Positions 1 to 9,197 are shown, numbered from the stretch's first letter. The stretch: DNA of 64,000 nucleotides from Natranaerobius thermophilus JW/NM-WN-LF (GCF_000020005.1 NC_010718.1:202001-266000); one strand, 5' to 3'. Notes: generated by a model not told the origin, from the letters alone. Translations and numbers: made by a program.

Positions 1-195
1 TTCTACTTCAGAACAACAGACGTAACCGGGGTTATTGAGTTACCAGAAGGAGTAGAGATGGTAATGCCTGGTGACAACGTACAGATGGAAATCAACTTGA
101 TTACGCCTATAGCTATAGAAGAAGGATTGAGATTCGCTATTCGTGAAGGTGGCAAAACAGTAGGTGCTGGTGTTGTTACTGGCATCATTGAGTAG
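1..195 (+). CDS. tuf: Elongation factor Tu, C-terminal fragment (first tuf copy)
   Basis: The window opens inside this gene, so only the last 64 codons and a TAG stop are visible; the start lies upstream. The reading frame begins at base 1 and encodes the end of EF-Tu domain 3, the beta-barrel that with domains 1 and 2 carries aminoacyl-tRNA to the ribosomal A site. Bases 1-194 are identical to 17428-17621 in the complete tuf gene; the copies diverge at the third base of the stop codon (TAG here, TAA there). It is followed by an intrinsic terminator and then the rpmG-secE-nusG unit, the usual place of a second tuf copy in Firmicutes. Confidence 0.97.
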   Translation, partial: FYFRTTDVTGVIELPEGVEMVMPGDNVQMEINLITPIAIEEGLRFAIREGGKTVGAGVVTGIIE

Positions 196-206
196 GGAGT
201 AGCATA

Positions 207-232
207 GCCAGGGCTTAGTCCCTGGCTTTTTT
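207..232 (+). terminator. Intrinsic terminator after first tuf
   Basis: A perfect 7-bp stem (GCCAGGG at 207-213, CCCTGGC at 220-226) with a 6-nt loop is followed by six T residues. It lies 11 bases after the tuf stop and separates tuf from the rpmG promoter. Confidence 0.9.
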
Positions 233-260
233 GATACATTTTTATATATAATTTAAGATG

Positions 261-289
261 TTGACATTGACTATATGTTGTGATAGATT
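261..289 (+). promoter_or_regulatory. Candidate sigma-A promoter for rpmG-secE-nusG
   Basis: TTGACA at 261-266, a 17-bp spacer and TAGATT at 284-289 form a good sigma-A-type promoter. It sits directly after the tuf terminator and about 50 bases before rpmG, with no other promoter-like match as good nearby. The -10 is one weak base from consensus. Confidence 0.55.
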
Positions 290-342
290 TTTAGAAGTGA
301 CAAATTGACTGAGACGAGTGCACAAGCGGGAGGTGCGAAAAA

Positions 343-492
343 ATGCGGGAAAAAATCACTCTTGAATGCACAGAATGCAAACAGAGGAATTACAAAAGTT
401 TTAAAAATAAACAAAACGACAGAGATAGAATTGAACTCAAGAAATATTGTAAATTTTGTAACAGACACACTTTACACAAAGAAAGTAAGTAA
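343..492 (+). CDS. rpmG: 50S ribosomal protein L33 (zinc-type)
   Basis: This 49-residue protein is too short for many ORF callers. It starts at ATG 343 after a GGGAGGTG ribosome binding site and ends with TAA at 490-492. Two CxxC pairs (CTEC near residues 9-12 and CKFC near 36-39) mark the zinc-binding form of L33, a small protein of the 50S subunit near the E site. Length and position before secE match the Firmicutes arrangement tuf/rpmG/secE/nusG. The stop is followed by a short stretch of repeated AAAGTAAGTA sequence before secE. Confidence 0.93.
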   Translation: MREKITLECTECKQRNYKSFKNKQNDRDRIELKKYCKFCNRHTLHKESK

Positions 493-597
493 CAAAGAAA
501 GTAAGTACAAAGAAAGTGCTTGACTAACTAACAATTAACAAAAGAGTATAGTAATTTGAAATTAAGTGAAAACTTCACTTTAAAAGGTGGGTAAGGT

Positions 598-789
598 ATG
601 GGCTTAATTCGCAAGGCGCTTAAATTTTTAAGAGAGACGAAGATAGAATTGAAAAAAGTCAATTGGCCTAATAGGCAACAGTTAATAACTTATACAGGCG
701 TTGTACTGATGACTGTTGCTATAGTTGGAGTTTATTTCTGGATTCTTGACACTGCCTTTATAGGTATTATCCAATTGATGATTCAATAA
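598..789 (+). CDS. secE: Preprotein translocase subunit SecE
   Basis: A 63-residue protein with the short, single-membrane-segment architecture of Gram-positive SecE. An amphipathic N-terminal helix rich in Lys, Arg and Glu contains the conserved ELKKVNWPNRQQL motif (about residues 18-30), followed by one hydrophobic segment (about 34-58). SecE clamps SecY (encoded at 26967-28226) in the membrane channel. The ATG is preceded by AAAGGTGGG. nusG follows after 44 bases, the almost universal secE-nusG pairing. Confidence 0.95.
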   Translation: MGLIRKALKFLRETKIELKKVNWPNRQQLITYTGVVLMTVAIVGVYFWILDTAFIGIIQLMIQ

Positions 790-833
790 ACTTATAACAG
801 GAGGGAAAGGATCTCGTAGATCCTCGAGGTATT

Positions 834-1358
834 ATGGAAAAACAATGGTTTGTGGTTCATACTTATTCGGGTTATGAAAACAAAGTAAAAACGAACCTGG
901 AAAAACGCGTGGCTTCTATGGGTATGGATGATAAGATCTTTCGTATTGTTGTGCCTACTGAAACGCAGATAAATATTAAAGATGGGCGTCGACAAGAGAA
1001 AGAAAAGAAGGTTTTTCCGGGATATGTGATAGTAGAAATGGTTATGGATGAAGATTCCTGGTATGTAGTGAGGAACACTCCAGGAGTCACAGGTTTCGTG
1101 GGTTCAGGAGCCAAACCTGTTCCCCTTAATGAAGATGAAGTAGCTAGTATTATGAAGCAAATGGGTTATGAAGAGCCCAAAAAAGAAGTTGATTTGGAAG
1201 CTGGCCAAGAAGTTAAAATCCTAGAAGGTCCTTTTGAGAATTTCAGTGGACAAATCGAAGAAGTATATCCGGACAAGGAAAAAGTTAAAGTCACTGTTTC
1301 CATGTTTGGGAGAGAAACTCCTGTTGAATTGGATTTTGAACAAGTTGAAAAAGTGTAA
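834..1358 (+). CDS. nusG: Transcription termination/antitermination factor NusG
   Basis: This 174-residue protein has an N-terminal NGN domain beginning EKQWFVVHTYSGYENKV, which binds the RNA polymerase clamp, and a C-terminal KOW domain (about residues 122-174). It couples polymerase to Rho or to ribosomal protein S10 and modulates pausing. Length is typical for Firmicutes. It lies in the secE-nusG-rplK-rplA string. Confidence 0.97.
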   Translation: MEKQWFVVHTYSGYENKVKTNLEKRVASMGMDDKIFRIVVPTETQINIKDGRRQEKEKKVFPGYVIVEMVMDEDSWYVVRNTPGVTGFVGSGAKPVPLNEDEVASIMKQMGYEEPKKEVDLEAGQEVKILEGPFENFSGQIEEVYPDKEKVKVTVSMFGRETPVELDFEQVEKV

Positions 1359-1433
1359 CAGTTATATGTGTATATAGTTAAGTTGACTTATTTAGAATTT
1401 TTAGTTTAAGTTTTGAAATAGGAGGTGTGGATA

Positions 1434-1859
1434 ATGGCCAAAAAAGTTGCTCAGGTTATTAAGCTTCAGATTCCAGCCGGCAAAGCAACGCCTGCTCCCC
1501 CTGTTGGCCCCGCTTTAGGCCAGCATGGTGTCAATATAATGTCATTTTGTAAAGAATTTAATGAACAAACTGCTAATCAAGAAGGCATGCTAATACCGGT
1601 GGAAATCACTGTATATGAAGACCGATCTTTTACCTTTATCACTAAAACGCCACCAGCTGCTGTATTGTTGAAAAAGGCTGCTGGGATTGACAAAGCCAGT
1701 GGTGAACCTAACAAAAATAAGGTTGCAACTGTAGGTAAAGATAAAGTGAAAGAGATTGCTGAGCTGAAGATGCAAGATATGAATGCTTCTGACTTGGACG
1801 CAGCCATGAAAATGGTTGAAGGTACTGCCAGAAGCATGGGTATTATTGTTGAAGGATAA
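1434..1859 (+). CDS. rplK: 50S ribosomal protein L11
   Basis: The 141-residue L11 binds the GTPase-associated region of 23S rRNA and is needed for factor-dependent GTPase activity and RelA activation. Conserved features are the N-terminal [20 protein letters not shown] segment with its proline-rich turn and the C-terminal rRNA-binding domain ending in GTARSMGI. The longer frame opening with GTG at 1425 is rejected because that codon lies inside the GGAGGTG ribosome binding site; ATG 1434 has correct spacing and gives the usual MAKK start. Confidence 0.97.
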   Translation: MAKKVAQVIKLQIPAGKATPAPPVGPALGQHGVNIMSFCKEFNEQTANQEGMLIPVEITVYEDRSFTFITKTPPAAVLLKKAAGIDKASGEPNKNKVATVGKDKVKEIAELKMQDMNASDLDAAMKMVEGTARSMGIIVEG

Positions 1860-1987
1860 GTAAAAGCGAGCTCATAATCTTGCGAGCTAATAATTTTGAT
1901 CATATAAAATTTTTTGATCTTTTTAATCCAAGACGAGTTTAAATATGTGGGAGGGAATTTCCCGCTAAACCACAAGGAGGTATTACA

Positions 1988-2689
1988 ATGGCAAAAGCAA
2001 AAAGCAAAAAATATTTAGAAGCACTTGAGAAAATTGACAGGGAAAAGCTTTATGACCCAGAAGAAGCCCTTGAACTTGTTAAAGAAACAGGAGTAGCCAA
2101 TTTTGATGAAACTGTGGAAGTTGCATGTAGGCTCGGTGTTAATCCTAAATACAACGATCAACAAGTAAGAGGGGCATTAGTTTTGCCTAATGGAACAGGT
2201 AAAACCGCCAAAGTAGTTGTATTTGCCAAGGGTGATAAAGCTAAAGAGGCAGAAGATGCAGGTGCAGATATAGTTGGAGCAGAAGAGTTAGTAAACAAAA
2301 TCGAAGGAGGATTCCTTGATTTTGATGTAGCTATTGCTACTCCAGACATGATGAGCATGGTAGGGAAACTAGGTCGTGTACTAGGACCTAAAGGTTTGAT
2401 GCCTAACCCCAAGGCTGGAACTGTTACCAATGATATTAGTAAAGCTGTTGAAGAAGCTAAAGCAGGTAAAGTTGAATTCCGTGTTGATAGATCAGGAAAC
2501 GTGCACGTTCCAATAGGGAAAGAGTCTTTCGAAGCAGATAAATTGAAGGAGAACTTTGATGCTTTGATGGATGCTATTTTGAAGGCACGCCCTGCGGCAG
2601 CAAAAGGACAGTATTTAAGAGGGGTGGCTGTTTCTACAACCATGGGACCCGGTATAAAAATCAATAATCAAAAAGTGACTCAGAAGTAG
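1988..2689 (+). CDS. rplA: 50S ribosomal protein L1
   Basis: A 233-residue L1, which forms the mobile L1 stalk that moves deacylated tRNA out of the E site and in many bacteria represses its own mRNA. Conserved blocks include the [20 protein letters not shown] region (about 118-137) and the NPKAGTVT segment. A CAAGGAGGT ribosome binding site precedes the ATG. The 128-nt gap after rplK contains AT-rich imperfect hairpins that could hold an L1 operator, but I could not match one with confidence. Confidence 0.97.
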   Translation: MAKAKSKKYLEALEKIDREKLYDPEEALELVKETGVANFDETVEVACRLGVNPKYNDQQVRGALVLPNGTGKTAKVVVFAKGDKAKEAEDAGADIVGAEELVNKIEGGFLDFDVAIATPDMMSMVGKLGRVLGPKGLMPNPKAGTVTNDISKAVEEAKAGKVEFRVDRSGNVHVPIGKESFEADKLKENFDALMDAILKARPAAAKGQYLRGVAVSTTMGPGIKINNQKVTQK

Positions 2690-2718
2690 TTGCAATTTGT
2701 ACCCCTGTGTGTTAGTAT
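2690..2718 (+). promoter_or_regulatory. Candidate sigma-A promoter for rplJ-rplL
   Basis: TTGCAA at 2690-2695, a 17-bp spacer and TAGTAT at 2713-2718 lie directly after the rplA stop codon and just before the L10 leader, which is where rplJL transcription would be expected to start. Confidence 0.5.
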
Positions 2719-2740
2719 GTCTGTGATTAAACAATAGCAT

Positions 2741-2907
2741 AAAATCCGTCTGCTAACCGTAGACAGTAGGTGCCTTTACAGGCTTAATAACCTACCGAGG
2801 TTAGAGAGCGACATGGGTGAAATGTATTCAATATTAGCTTATACTTAAGCTAAACTATGTCTATTCGCCTGTAAGGTCTCTACCTGTCTCGGTTGAGACC
2901 TTTTTTT
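2741..2907 (+). promoter_or_regulatory. L10 ribosomal protein leader (rplJL autoregulation)
   Basis: The RNA begins with CCGTCTGCTAACCGTAGAC and continues through AGTAGGTGCC, AGGCTTAATAACCTACCGAGG, and ends in a terminator hairpin. These blocks match the Firmicutes L10 leader as I know it, in which the L10(L12)4 complex binds a kink-turn-containing leader and favours termination upstream of rplJ. The terminator stem is GGTCTC (2875-2880) with GAGACC (2895-2900), then seven T residues. Its position directly before rplJ fits. Recognition is from memory; a covariance-model search would settle exact ends. Confidence 0.85.
2875..2907 (+). terminator. Attenuator terminator of the L10 leader
   Basis: GGTCTC at 2875-2880 pairs with GAGACC at 2895-2900 and is followed by TTTTTTT at 2901-2907, 29 bases before the rplJ start. 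It is the expression platform of the L10 leader. Confidence 0.85.
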
Positions 2908-2936
2908 GTTTTAAAGTAGCGTGGGAGGTGAAAACT

Positions 2937-3467
2937 TTGAAAAAGACTCGCCAGGAAAAAGAACGCATGGTTGAAGAATTAACGGAAAAGCTATCCCAGG
3001 CCGAAAGTGCTGTACTAGTTGATTATCGAGGCCTAGATGTAGCTCAAATGAATGAACTGCGAAGACAGCTAGGAGATTCAAATGTGGATTTTAAAGTTGT
3101 TAAAAACACTTTAACAAGCATTGCTGCTGAAAATGCCGGAATTGATGAAATAAATCAATACCTAGAAGGTCCAGTGGGGATAGCCTTTGGTTATGATGAC
3201 CCTGTTGTACCAGCTAAAATTCTAAATGATTTCTCTAAGGAAAATGAGGAATTAGAATTTAAAGCTGCAATTTTGGGCGAAAGTGTAGTTGGAGAAGAAA
3301 AAGTAAAGAATTTAGCCAAGCTTCCAAGCCGGGAAGAACTACTTGGAAAAGTGGCAGGCACTTTCCAAGCTCCTATCGCTGGATTTGCTGGTGCTTGTCA
3401 AGGTATTATCAGAAAGTTTGTCTATGCTGTTGATGCAGTTAGACAAGAGAAAGAGGATGCAAGCTAG
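2937..3467 (+). CDS. rplJ: 50S ribosomal protein L10
   Basis: A 176-residue L10, the stalk base protein that binds 23S rRNA with its N-terminal domain (SAVLVDYRGLDVAQMNELRR region) and L7/L12 dimers with its C-terminal helix. The TTG at 2937 is chosen because the alternative in-frame GTG at 2928 overlaps the GGGAGG ribosome binding site. Cotranscribed with rplL under the L10 leader. Confidence 0.95.
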   Translation: MKKTRQEKERMVEELTEKLSQAESAVLVDYRGLDVAQMNELRRQLGDSNVDFKVVKNTLTSIAAENAGIDEINQYLEGPVGIAFGYDDPVVPAKILNDFSKENEELEFKAAILGESVVGEEKVKNLAKLPSREELLGKVAGTFQAPIAGFAGACQGIIRKFVYAVDAVRQEKEDAS

Positions 3468-3514
3468 ATAAATCATTAACTACAAAGAACAATTATTATG
3501 AGGAGGTATAAATA

Positions 3515-3895
3515 ATGTCTAAAGTACAAGAAGTTTTGGATATTGTAAAAGAAATGAGTGTATTGGAGCTCTCAGAGCTAGTAGAAGCTATGGAAGAAGA
3601 ATTTGGAGTTAGTGCTGCAGCACCTGCTCCAGCAGCAGCTCCCGCAGCAGGCGGAGACCAAGGTGGAGCCGAGGCGGCTGAACAGACAGAATTTGATGTT
3701 GTACTAAATGACGCTGGACAGAAGAAAATCCAGGTAATCAAAGCAGTTAAAGAAGCTACTGGAATGGGACTAAAAGAAGCTAAGGCACTGGCTGACGAAT
3801 TGCCAAAAGCTGTTAAAGAGAAAGTAAGTAAAGAAGAAGCAGAAGAATTGAAAGAAAAAATCGAAGAAGCTGGTGGCGATGTAGAGATTAAGTAA
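3515..3895 (+). CDS. rplL: 50S ribosomal protein L7/L12
   Basis: The 126-residue L7/L12 has an N-terminal dimerization domain (about 1-33), an Ala/Pro-rich flexible hinge (about 36-55) and the C-terminal domain with [10 protein letters not shown] and [13 protein letters not shown] that recruits EF-Tu and EF-G. It is the last gene of its transcription unit and is followed by an intrinsic terminator, then by an insertion sequence. Confidence 0.97.
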   Translation: MSKVQEVLDIVKEMSVLELSELVEAMEEEFGVSAAAPAPAAAPAAGGDQGGAEAAEQTEFDVVLNDAGQKKIQVIKAVKEATGMGLKEAKALADELPKAVKEKVSKEEAEELKEKIEEAGGDVEIK

Positions 3896-3942
3896 CAGCC
3901 ATAGATCCATTACCATTTGGATATTATGATTGTTGGAGAGAA

Positions 3943-3981
3943 AGAGCACCTTGGCAGAATGAGCGGGGTGCTCTGTTTTTT
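3943..3981 (+). terminator. Intrinsic terminator after rplL
   Basis: AGAGCACC (3943-3950) pairs with GGTGCTCT (3967-3974), followed by GTTTTTT. The T-rich tail runs into the direct repeat that flanks the insertion sequence. Confidence 0.88.
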
Positions 3982-3993
3982 CTTTAAAAAATA
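3977..3993. repeat. Left 17-bp direct repeat flanking the ISNCY-type element
   Basis: TTTTTCTTTAAAAAATA at 3977-3993 recurs exactly at 5475-5491, directly outside the two element ends. It is best explained as an unusually long target-site duplication; an eighteenth base (T) matches too but is also the first base of the element. Confidence 0.75.
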
Positions 3994-5474
3994 TGTCAAT
4001 GTTCTTTGAAAATGTCACCTAAAAACGCATAAATTTGTTCAGAGAAAATGTCACCCCCCAGGAAGGTAGACCGAGTTTTAAACTCGGTCCCTGGTATTTA
4101 GTATAGTATCTAAAAGTTCTTGATCAGTCAGGTCGTAGTTAAGATTTGTTCTTTCACTTTGTTTTCTCCAAGGGTGATTTTCATCTGGGACTATTCTATT
4201 TTTAGGTGATTGCGTTGTTTTAACTTTTTTGGTCATTTTAGTAGTTGAAGGCTTGTCCACAATTTGAGTTTCAAACACCATATCTTTATATTTTACTTTA
4301 ACTCCAAATTTAGGATTAGATAGGACAGTAACTTTAGATTTAGGAACCAGTTGACTATTTTTATCTAAAATTTGATAGTAACTTCCTTCAAAAGAGAAAG
4401 TGGCACTGTTGTCCACAGTTCTTTTGAATTTAGAACAAAGTATATGATCAAGATTAATATCTTGATTTAAACAGGTAAAAGCCGATAGCTCATTTTCGGG
4501 CTTTAGGGCAAATCTTTTATTAAAATCAGGCAAGAAATCTTTTTGTAAAAATTCATTAGCTTTCTCCATGGTAGTTATATTGTGTAGCTTAAAAAGTGTG
4601 GGCAGTCTGCTTTGTAAAGTATCAAAAAGCCTTTCAACTCGTCCTTTTGCTTGTGGAGAGTTAGCAGGTATAATAGTGACTCCTAACTCTTCCATAGCTG
4701 CACCAAATTGAGTAGGCTTAACTTGTTTACCTGCGAGCTGTTCATCAATCGAAAGCTTGTCCGATTTAGGTGATCTAAAAATAGTGTGCTTATCGCTATA
4801 AAGACTTGCAGGAATACCATAGTTTGAAATTAACTGATGCATAATCTGAAAGTATCCCTCAAGACATTCATTTTCAACAAAAAATAATCCTAGCAAAGCT
4901 CCTGTGGCATCATCGATAGCAGCGTGTAAATCACAATCAAAGCCAGTGTCAAACCAGTCATAAGGTGAGGCGTCTATTTGTACTAAAAGTCCCATTCTGT
5001 CCTTGCGTTTGCGTCTGTGGTGACTCTTACTCTTTTTATGTTTTTTAGGACTAGAAATTCCAGCTTTACTAAGAATTCTATGAACAACTGGCCTACTGAT
5101 AGAGATTTTTTCTCGCTCGTTTAAAAGTTCTGTAAAATGAGTGAAATTTGCATTTGGGTATTTTTCTAACTTTAGAGAAATGATATGTTTTTCAGTACTT
5201 TCAGGAACAGAATGATCAGGCTTTTTACCTCGGCTTTTATGTATGACAAAACTGGGTCCTTCTAGTTGCACTCCTTTCTTCAGTCGTTTAATTTGTCGAT
5301 CACTGAGGTTCAAAGCTCGTGCTGCATCTCTAATGGTTAAGTAGCCATCAATTGTTTGATTGATAATATTTAGTTTTTTAATTTCTTCTTGGGTCATTTG
5401 ATATGTCACCTTTTTAGTCATAGTGACATTTTCACAGAACATTCTAGGGGTGACAATATCACAGAACAATTACA
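3994..5474 (-). mobile_element. Insertion sequence, ISNCY-type, 1481 bp
   Basis: The boundaries come from imperfect 26-bp terminal inverted repeats: 3994-4019 and the reverse complement of 5449-5474 share TGT, TGTTCT-TGA and TGTCACC. A second copy of the TGTTC-GAAAATGTCAC motif lies inside each end (4037-4056 on the left, about 5423-5442 on the right), so each end carries two transposase-binding-like repeats. A 17-bp direct repeat flanks both ends. The single transposase gene reads opposite to the surrounding genes. The element appears intact and recent. Confidence 0.85.
4078..5397 (-). CDS. ISNCY-type DDE transposase
   Basis: An N-terminal helix-turn-helix (TIRDAARALNLSDRQIKRLKKG) is followed by an rve-type DDE core: QIDASPYDWF (first D), SDKHTIF (second D) and GRVERLFDTLQ (E). 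The arrangement resembles ISNCY-family transposases of about 440 residues. The preferred start is ATG at 5397 (439 aa), preceded by AAGGTG and giving a family-like MTQEEIKKLN start. Longer starts at 5421 or 5469 exist, but the latter lies inside the terminal repeat. The ribosome binding site overlaps a short inverted repeat (5403-5409/5423-5429). Frame is intact. Confidence 0.88.
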   Translation of the reverse strand: MTQEEIKKLNIINQTIDGYLTIRDAARALNLSDRQIKRLKKGVQLEGPSFVIHKSRGKKPDHSVPESTEKHIISLKLEKYPNANFTHFTELLNEREKISISRPVVHRILSKAGISSPKKHKKSKSHHRRKRKDRMGLLVQIDASPYDWFDTGFDCDLHAAIDDATGALLGLFFVENECLEGYFQIMHQLISNYGIPASLYSDKHTIFRSPKSDKLSIDEQLAGKQVKPTQFGAAMEELGVTIIPANSPQAKGRVERLFDTLQSRLPTLFKLHNITTMEKANEFLQKDFLPDFNKRFALKPENELSAFTCLNQDINLDHILCSKFKRTVDNSATFSFEGSYYQILDKNSQLVPKSKVTVLSNPKFGVKVKYKDMVFETQIVDKPSTTKMTKKVKTTQSPKNRIVPDENHPWRKQSERTNLNYDLTDQELLDTILNTRDRV

Positions 5475-5491
5475 TTTTTCTTTAAAAAATA
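5475..5491. repeat. Right 17-bp direct repeat flanking the ISNCY-type element
   Basis: Second copy of TTTTTCTTTAAAAAATA, immediately outside the right terminal repeat. The rpoB promoter -35 begins one base later, so the native promoter was left intact. Confidence 0.75.
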
Positions 5492-5520
5492 TTGACTTTA
5501 TAGAGATATTATGTTAATAT
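5492..5520 (+). promoter_or_regulatory. Sigma-A promoter of rpoBC
   Basis: TTGACT at 5492-5497, a 17-bp spacer and TAATAT at 5515-5520 give a strong sigma-A-type promoter. It lies 18 bases from the insertion sequence end and would start transcription near 5527. Confidence 0.75.
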
Positions 5521-5554
5521 TTTAAGATGCTATGAGACAATCGGACTAAGTATC

Positions 5555-5597
5555 TTCTAACTTATAATTATACATCAAGTTAGAATATTTTTTTTTT
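5555..5597 (+). terminator. Intrinsic terminator/attenuator in the rpoB leader
   Basis: TTCTAACTT (5555-5563) and AAGTTAGAA (5577-5585) form a perfect 9-bp stem, followed by TA and ten T residues (5588-5597). It lies between the promoter at 5492 and the rpoB start at 5673, so rpoBC transcription from this promoter must read through it. Confidence 0.7.
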
Positions 5598-5672
5598 ACT
5601 AGGGCATAATAAATTGGATAGGTGTTGGTGTAAAATTGTTAAAAATTTGGGTGTGAGGGGTGATACGTATCT

Positions 5673-8600
5673 ATGGCTAAACCTGCATCTGAAAACCTAA
5701 GAAGAAGTTATTCAAAGCTTGATGAGGTCTTTGAATTACCTGATTTAATTGAAATTCAAAAAAGTTCTTATCAATGGTTTCTGGATGAAGGACTTAAAGA
5801 AATGTTTGATGACATATCACCGATAGAAGATTTTACCGGTGGTTTAGTTTTGGAATTTGTGGATTATTCCTTAGGAGAACCTAAATATTCTGTTGAGGAT
5901 TGTAAAGAACGAGATGTAACTTATTCAGTACCTTTAAAGGTGAAAGTAAGACTAGTGAACCAAGAGACTGGCGAGGTCAAAGAACAAGAAGTCTTTATGG
6001 GAGACTTTCCTTTAATGACTGAAAATGGGACTTTCATCATAAATGGGGCTGAGCGAGTTATAGTCAGTCAGCTAGTACGTTCTCCAGGAGTATATTTTAG
6101 TAGTGAAATTGATTCAAATGGAAACACACTATACTCGGGCACTATTATTCCTAATCGAGGTGCCTGGCTAGAATTTGAAATGAATGCCCAAAATGTTATT
6201 TCCGTTAGGGTCGACCGCACTAGGAAATTACCTGTAACAGTACTAATAAGAGCTTTAGGATATGGTACAGACGACGATATTTTCCATCTATTCGGTGAAG
6301 ATCCTAGAATAAAAGCCACACTAGAGAAGGATCATACCGATTCCTACGAGGCTGGTATTCTTGAGATCTATAAACGCTTAAGACCTGGAGAGCCTCTAAA
6401 TGTTGAAAATGCTAAGAGTCTATTTGAGTCCCTATTTTTTGACCCCAAGCGTTATGACTTAGCTAAAGTTGGGCGCCATAAGATTAATCAAAAATTAGAG
6501 TTAGGCGATCGACTTCTTGGCAAAACAGCTCGGGAAACAATCACAGATGATGAAACCGGTGAGGTAATTATAGAAGAAGGAACAGTTATTGACACTCAAG
6601 ATTTGGAAAAACTTGAGCAATCAGGCATCACTAGTATTCGTATTGGTAAAGATGATCAGGAAGACAGGGACTGTGTTGTCCTAACTAATGGTGATGTGGA
6701 TAAAAATGTAAAGAACCTGACAAGAAATGATATTGTAGCATCAATTGGATATATGCTAAACCTTTTAGATGGATTAGGCTTTGTTGATGATATTGATCAC
6801 TTGGGTAATAGGCGATTGCGTTGTGTGGGGGAATTGTTACAAAATCAATTCCGAATAGGTCTTTCTAGAATGGAAAGAGTAGTAAGAGAGAGAATGACTA
6901 TTCAAGATGTGGATTCCATCACCCCCTCAGCCCTGATAAACATTAGACCTGTAATCGCATCAATTAAAGAATTCTTTGGAAGCAGTCAGCTTTCACAATT
7001 TATGGACCAAACTAATCCTTTAGCAGAACTTACCCATAAACGAAGATTAAGTGCATTAGGTCCCGGTGGACTAAGCCGTGAAAGAGCCGGTTTTGAAGTT
7101 AGAGACGTACATCATTCACATTATGGAAGAATGTGTCCTATCGAGACTCCAGAAGGACCGAATATCGGCTTGATCAGTTCTCTGTCATCTTACGGAAAGG
7201 TTAATGAGTTTGGTTTTATTGAAACTCCATATAGAAAAGTAGATAAAGAAAATGGACTGGTCACAGAAAAGATTGAGTATTTATCTGCTCATGAAGAAGA
7301 TAAATATGTAATCGCCCAGGCAAACACTCCTTTAGATAGCGATGGTTACTTTAGTTCCGATAGAATTACTGCTCGTTATCGTCATGAAACTTTAATTACC
7401 ACTCCCGACAAAATTGATTACATGGATGTGTCTCCTCGACAGTTAGTAAGTGTTGCTACAGCACAAATACCATTTTTAGAAAACGACGATGCGAACAGGG
7501 CTTTGATGGGAAGTAACATGCAGCGTCAAGCTGTTCCGTTGCTACAAACAGAGTCACCTTTGGTGGGTACTGGAATGGAATATAGAACAGCTTATGACTC
7601 TGGAGCAGTTGTTAAAAGCCGAGCCGATGGTACAGTTGATAAGGTGCAATCTAACGAAATATGGGTTAGAAGAAATGATAATGCTAAGGGCCGTGTTGTT
7701 AACGGACGAACTGGTGAGGTTTTTGAAGGCGAAACAGGAGAGGTAAGAGCAGGTTACGATATTTATAAACTGCAGAAATTCCAACGTTCTAACCAAGGGA
7801 CTTGTATGAATCAAGTACCCATTGTTGAGGAAGGCCAACAAATCACAGAAAATCAAATACTAGCAGATGGTCCTTCTACTGACAATGGTGAAATTGCTTT
7901 AGGTCAAAATGTCCTGGTAGGCTTCATGCCATGGGAAGGTTATAATTACGAGGACGCTATTTTGATTAGCGAAAAATTAGTAAAGGACGATACCTTTACT
8001 TCCATTCATATAGAAGAATACGAAGCTGAGGCAAGAGATGCTAAATTAGGTCCTGAGGAAATTACTAGAGATATTCCCAATGTGGGTGAAGATGCTCTTA
8101 AGAACTTAGATGAGCGTGGAATAGTTCGGATTGGGGCTGAAGTCAAATCAGGAGATATACTAGTAGGTAAAGTCACTCCTAAAGGTGAAACAGAACTAAC
8201 AGCTGAGGAGCGTTTATTAAGAGCTATCTTTGGTGAGAAAGCACGAGAAGTTAGAGACACATCATTGAAAGTACCTCATGGTGAACATGGTATTGTTGTT
8301 GATGTGAAAGTGTTTAATAGAGATGATGGGGACGAGTTACCCCCAGGGGTAAATCAACTAGTTAGGGTTTATATCGCTCAAAAACGTAAAATTTCAGAAG
8401 GTGACAAAATGGCAGGGCGCCACGGAAATAAAGGTGTTATTGCCAAAATTTTACCTGAAGAAGATATGCCCTTTTTACCTGATGGAACTCCTTTAGAAAT
8501 TATTCTAAGTCCTCTAGGTGTTCCTTCAAGGATGAACTTAGGTCAGGTTCTAGAAACCCACCTAGGTTGGGCTGCCAAAGCCTTAGGATTAAAAATGGCA

Positions 8601-9197
8601 TCACCAGTTTTCGATGGAGCGGATGAAGATGAGATCCTTGAAACTCTCAAAGAAGCAGGCCTACCTGAAAACGGTAAGACTCAATTGGTTGACGGTAGGA
8701 CAGGAGAGCCCTTTGACAATGAGGTTACTGTTGGATATATCTACATGCTGAAACTAGCTCACTTAGTTGACGACAAAATTCACGCTCGTTCAACAGGTCC
8801 TTATTCACTAGTTACTCAGCAGCCTCTAGGTGGTAAGGCACAGTTTGGTGGTCAGCGTTTTGGAGAAATGGAAGTTTGGGCCCTTGAAGCTTATGGTGCT
8901 GCTTACAGTCTACAAGAATTGCTCACAGTTAAGAGTGACGATGTCGTTGGTAGAGTTAAGACATACGAATCAATTGTCAAAGGCGACAATGTTCCTGAAC
9001 CGGGAATACCTGAATCATTCAAAGTACTAATCAAAGAGTTACAGAGTTTAGGAATGGATGTCAAAGTGCTTAATGAAGAACAAGGATTAGTATCTATTAA
9101 AGATGGTGAAGGAAATGAAGAGGTTGTATCGGTAGAAGATTTGAATTTGGATTTAAAAGACGCAGACCAAGATAGTTCAAGTCAGCGTGATGAATAG
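5673..9197 (+). CDS. rpoB: DNA-directed RNA polymerase subunit beta
   Basis: This 1174-residue protein is the beta subunit of RNA polymerase, forming one pincer and much of the active-site channel with beta'. Recognisable segments are the rifampicin-pocket region ([20 protein letters not shown] and [13 protein letters not shown]), [12 protein letters not shown], the [13 protein letters not shown] block and the C-terminal [20 protein letters not shown] region. The rifampicin-pocket residues look wild type. An acidic, Ser-rich tail ends the protein. The ATG at 5673 follows GAGGGGTGAT. A 100-bp gap separates it from rpoC. Confidence 0.99.
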   Translation: MAKPASENLRRSYSKLDEVFELPDLIEIQKSSYQWFLDEGLKEMFDDISPIEDFTGGLVLEFVDYSLGEPKYSVEDCKERDVTYSVPLKVKVRLVNQETGEVKEQEVFMGDFPLMTENGTFIINGAERVIVSQLVRSPGVYFSSEIDSNGNTLYSGTIIPNRGAWLEFEMNAQNVISVRVDRTRKLPVTVLIRALGYGTDDDIFHLFGEDPRIKATLEKDHTDSYEAGILEIYKRLRPGEPLNVENAKSLFESLFFDPKRYDLAKVGRHKINQKLELGDRLLGKTARETITDDETGEVIIEEGTVIDTQDLEKLEQSGITSIRIGKDDQEDRDCVVLTNGDVDKNVKNLTRNDIVASIGYMLNLLDGLGFVDDIDHLGNRRLRCVGELLQNQFRIGLSRMERVVRERMTIQDVDSITPSALINIRPVIASIKEFFGSSQLSQFMDQTNPLAELTHKRRLSALGPGGLSRERAGFEVRDVHHSHYGRMCPIETPEGPNIGLISSLSSYGKVNEFGFIETPYRKVDKENGLVTEKIEYLSAHEEDKYVIAQANTPLDSDGYFSSDRITARYRHETLITTPDKIDYMDVSPRQLVSVATAQIPFLENDDANRALMGSNMQRQAVPLLQTESPLVGTGMEYRTAYDSGAVVKSRADGTVDKVQSNEIWVRRNDNAKGRVVNGRTGEVFEGETGEVRAGYDIYKLQKFQRSNQGTCMNQVPIVEEGQQITENQILADGPSTDNGEIALGQNVLVGFMPWEGYNYEDAILISEKLVKDDTFTSIHIEEYEAEARDAKLGPEEITRDIPNVGEDALKNLDERGIVRIGAEVKSGDILVGKVTPKGETELTAEERLLRAIFGEKAREVRDTSLKVPHGEHGIVVDVKVFNRDDGDELPPGVNQLVRVYIAQKRKISEGDKMAGRHGNKGVIAKILPEEDMPFLPDGTPLEIILSPLGVPSRMNLGQVLETHLGWAAKALGLKMASPVFDGADEDEILETLKEAGLPENGKTQLVDGRTGEPFDNEVTVGYIYMLKLAHLVDDKIHARSTGPYSLVTQQPLGGKAQFGGQRFGEMEVWALEAYGAAYSLQELLTVKSDDVVGRVKTYESIVKGDNVPEPGIPESFKVLIKELQSLGMDVKVLNEEQGLVSIKDGEGNEEVVSVEDLNLDLKDADQDSSSQRDE

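Noticed and set aside
305-523. 72-codon frame overlapping rpmG in another phase
   Set aside because: The conserved L33 protein is encoded in a different frame at 343-492 with a good ribosome binding site.
1862-1987. L1-binding operator between rplK and rplA
   Set aside because: Several short inverted repeats exist (for example GATCA/TGATC and GGGA/TCCC), but none could be matched to an L1 site with confidence.
2158-2664. 168-codon antisense frame within rplA
   Set aside because: It lies fully opposite a conserved ribosomal protein gene, lacks a ribosome binding site and resembles nothing; a shadow of codon composition. The same applies to the other long antisense frames over rpoB, rpoC, rplP and glmM.
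3994-5474. IS481 or IS3-type assignment for the first insertion sequence
   Set aside because: The transposase has an rve core, but the 439-residue size, single frame, N-terminal helix-turn-helix wording and long repeated ends fit the ISNCY-type better.
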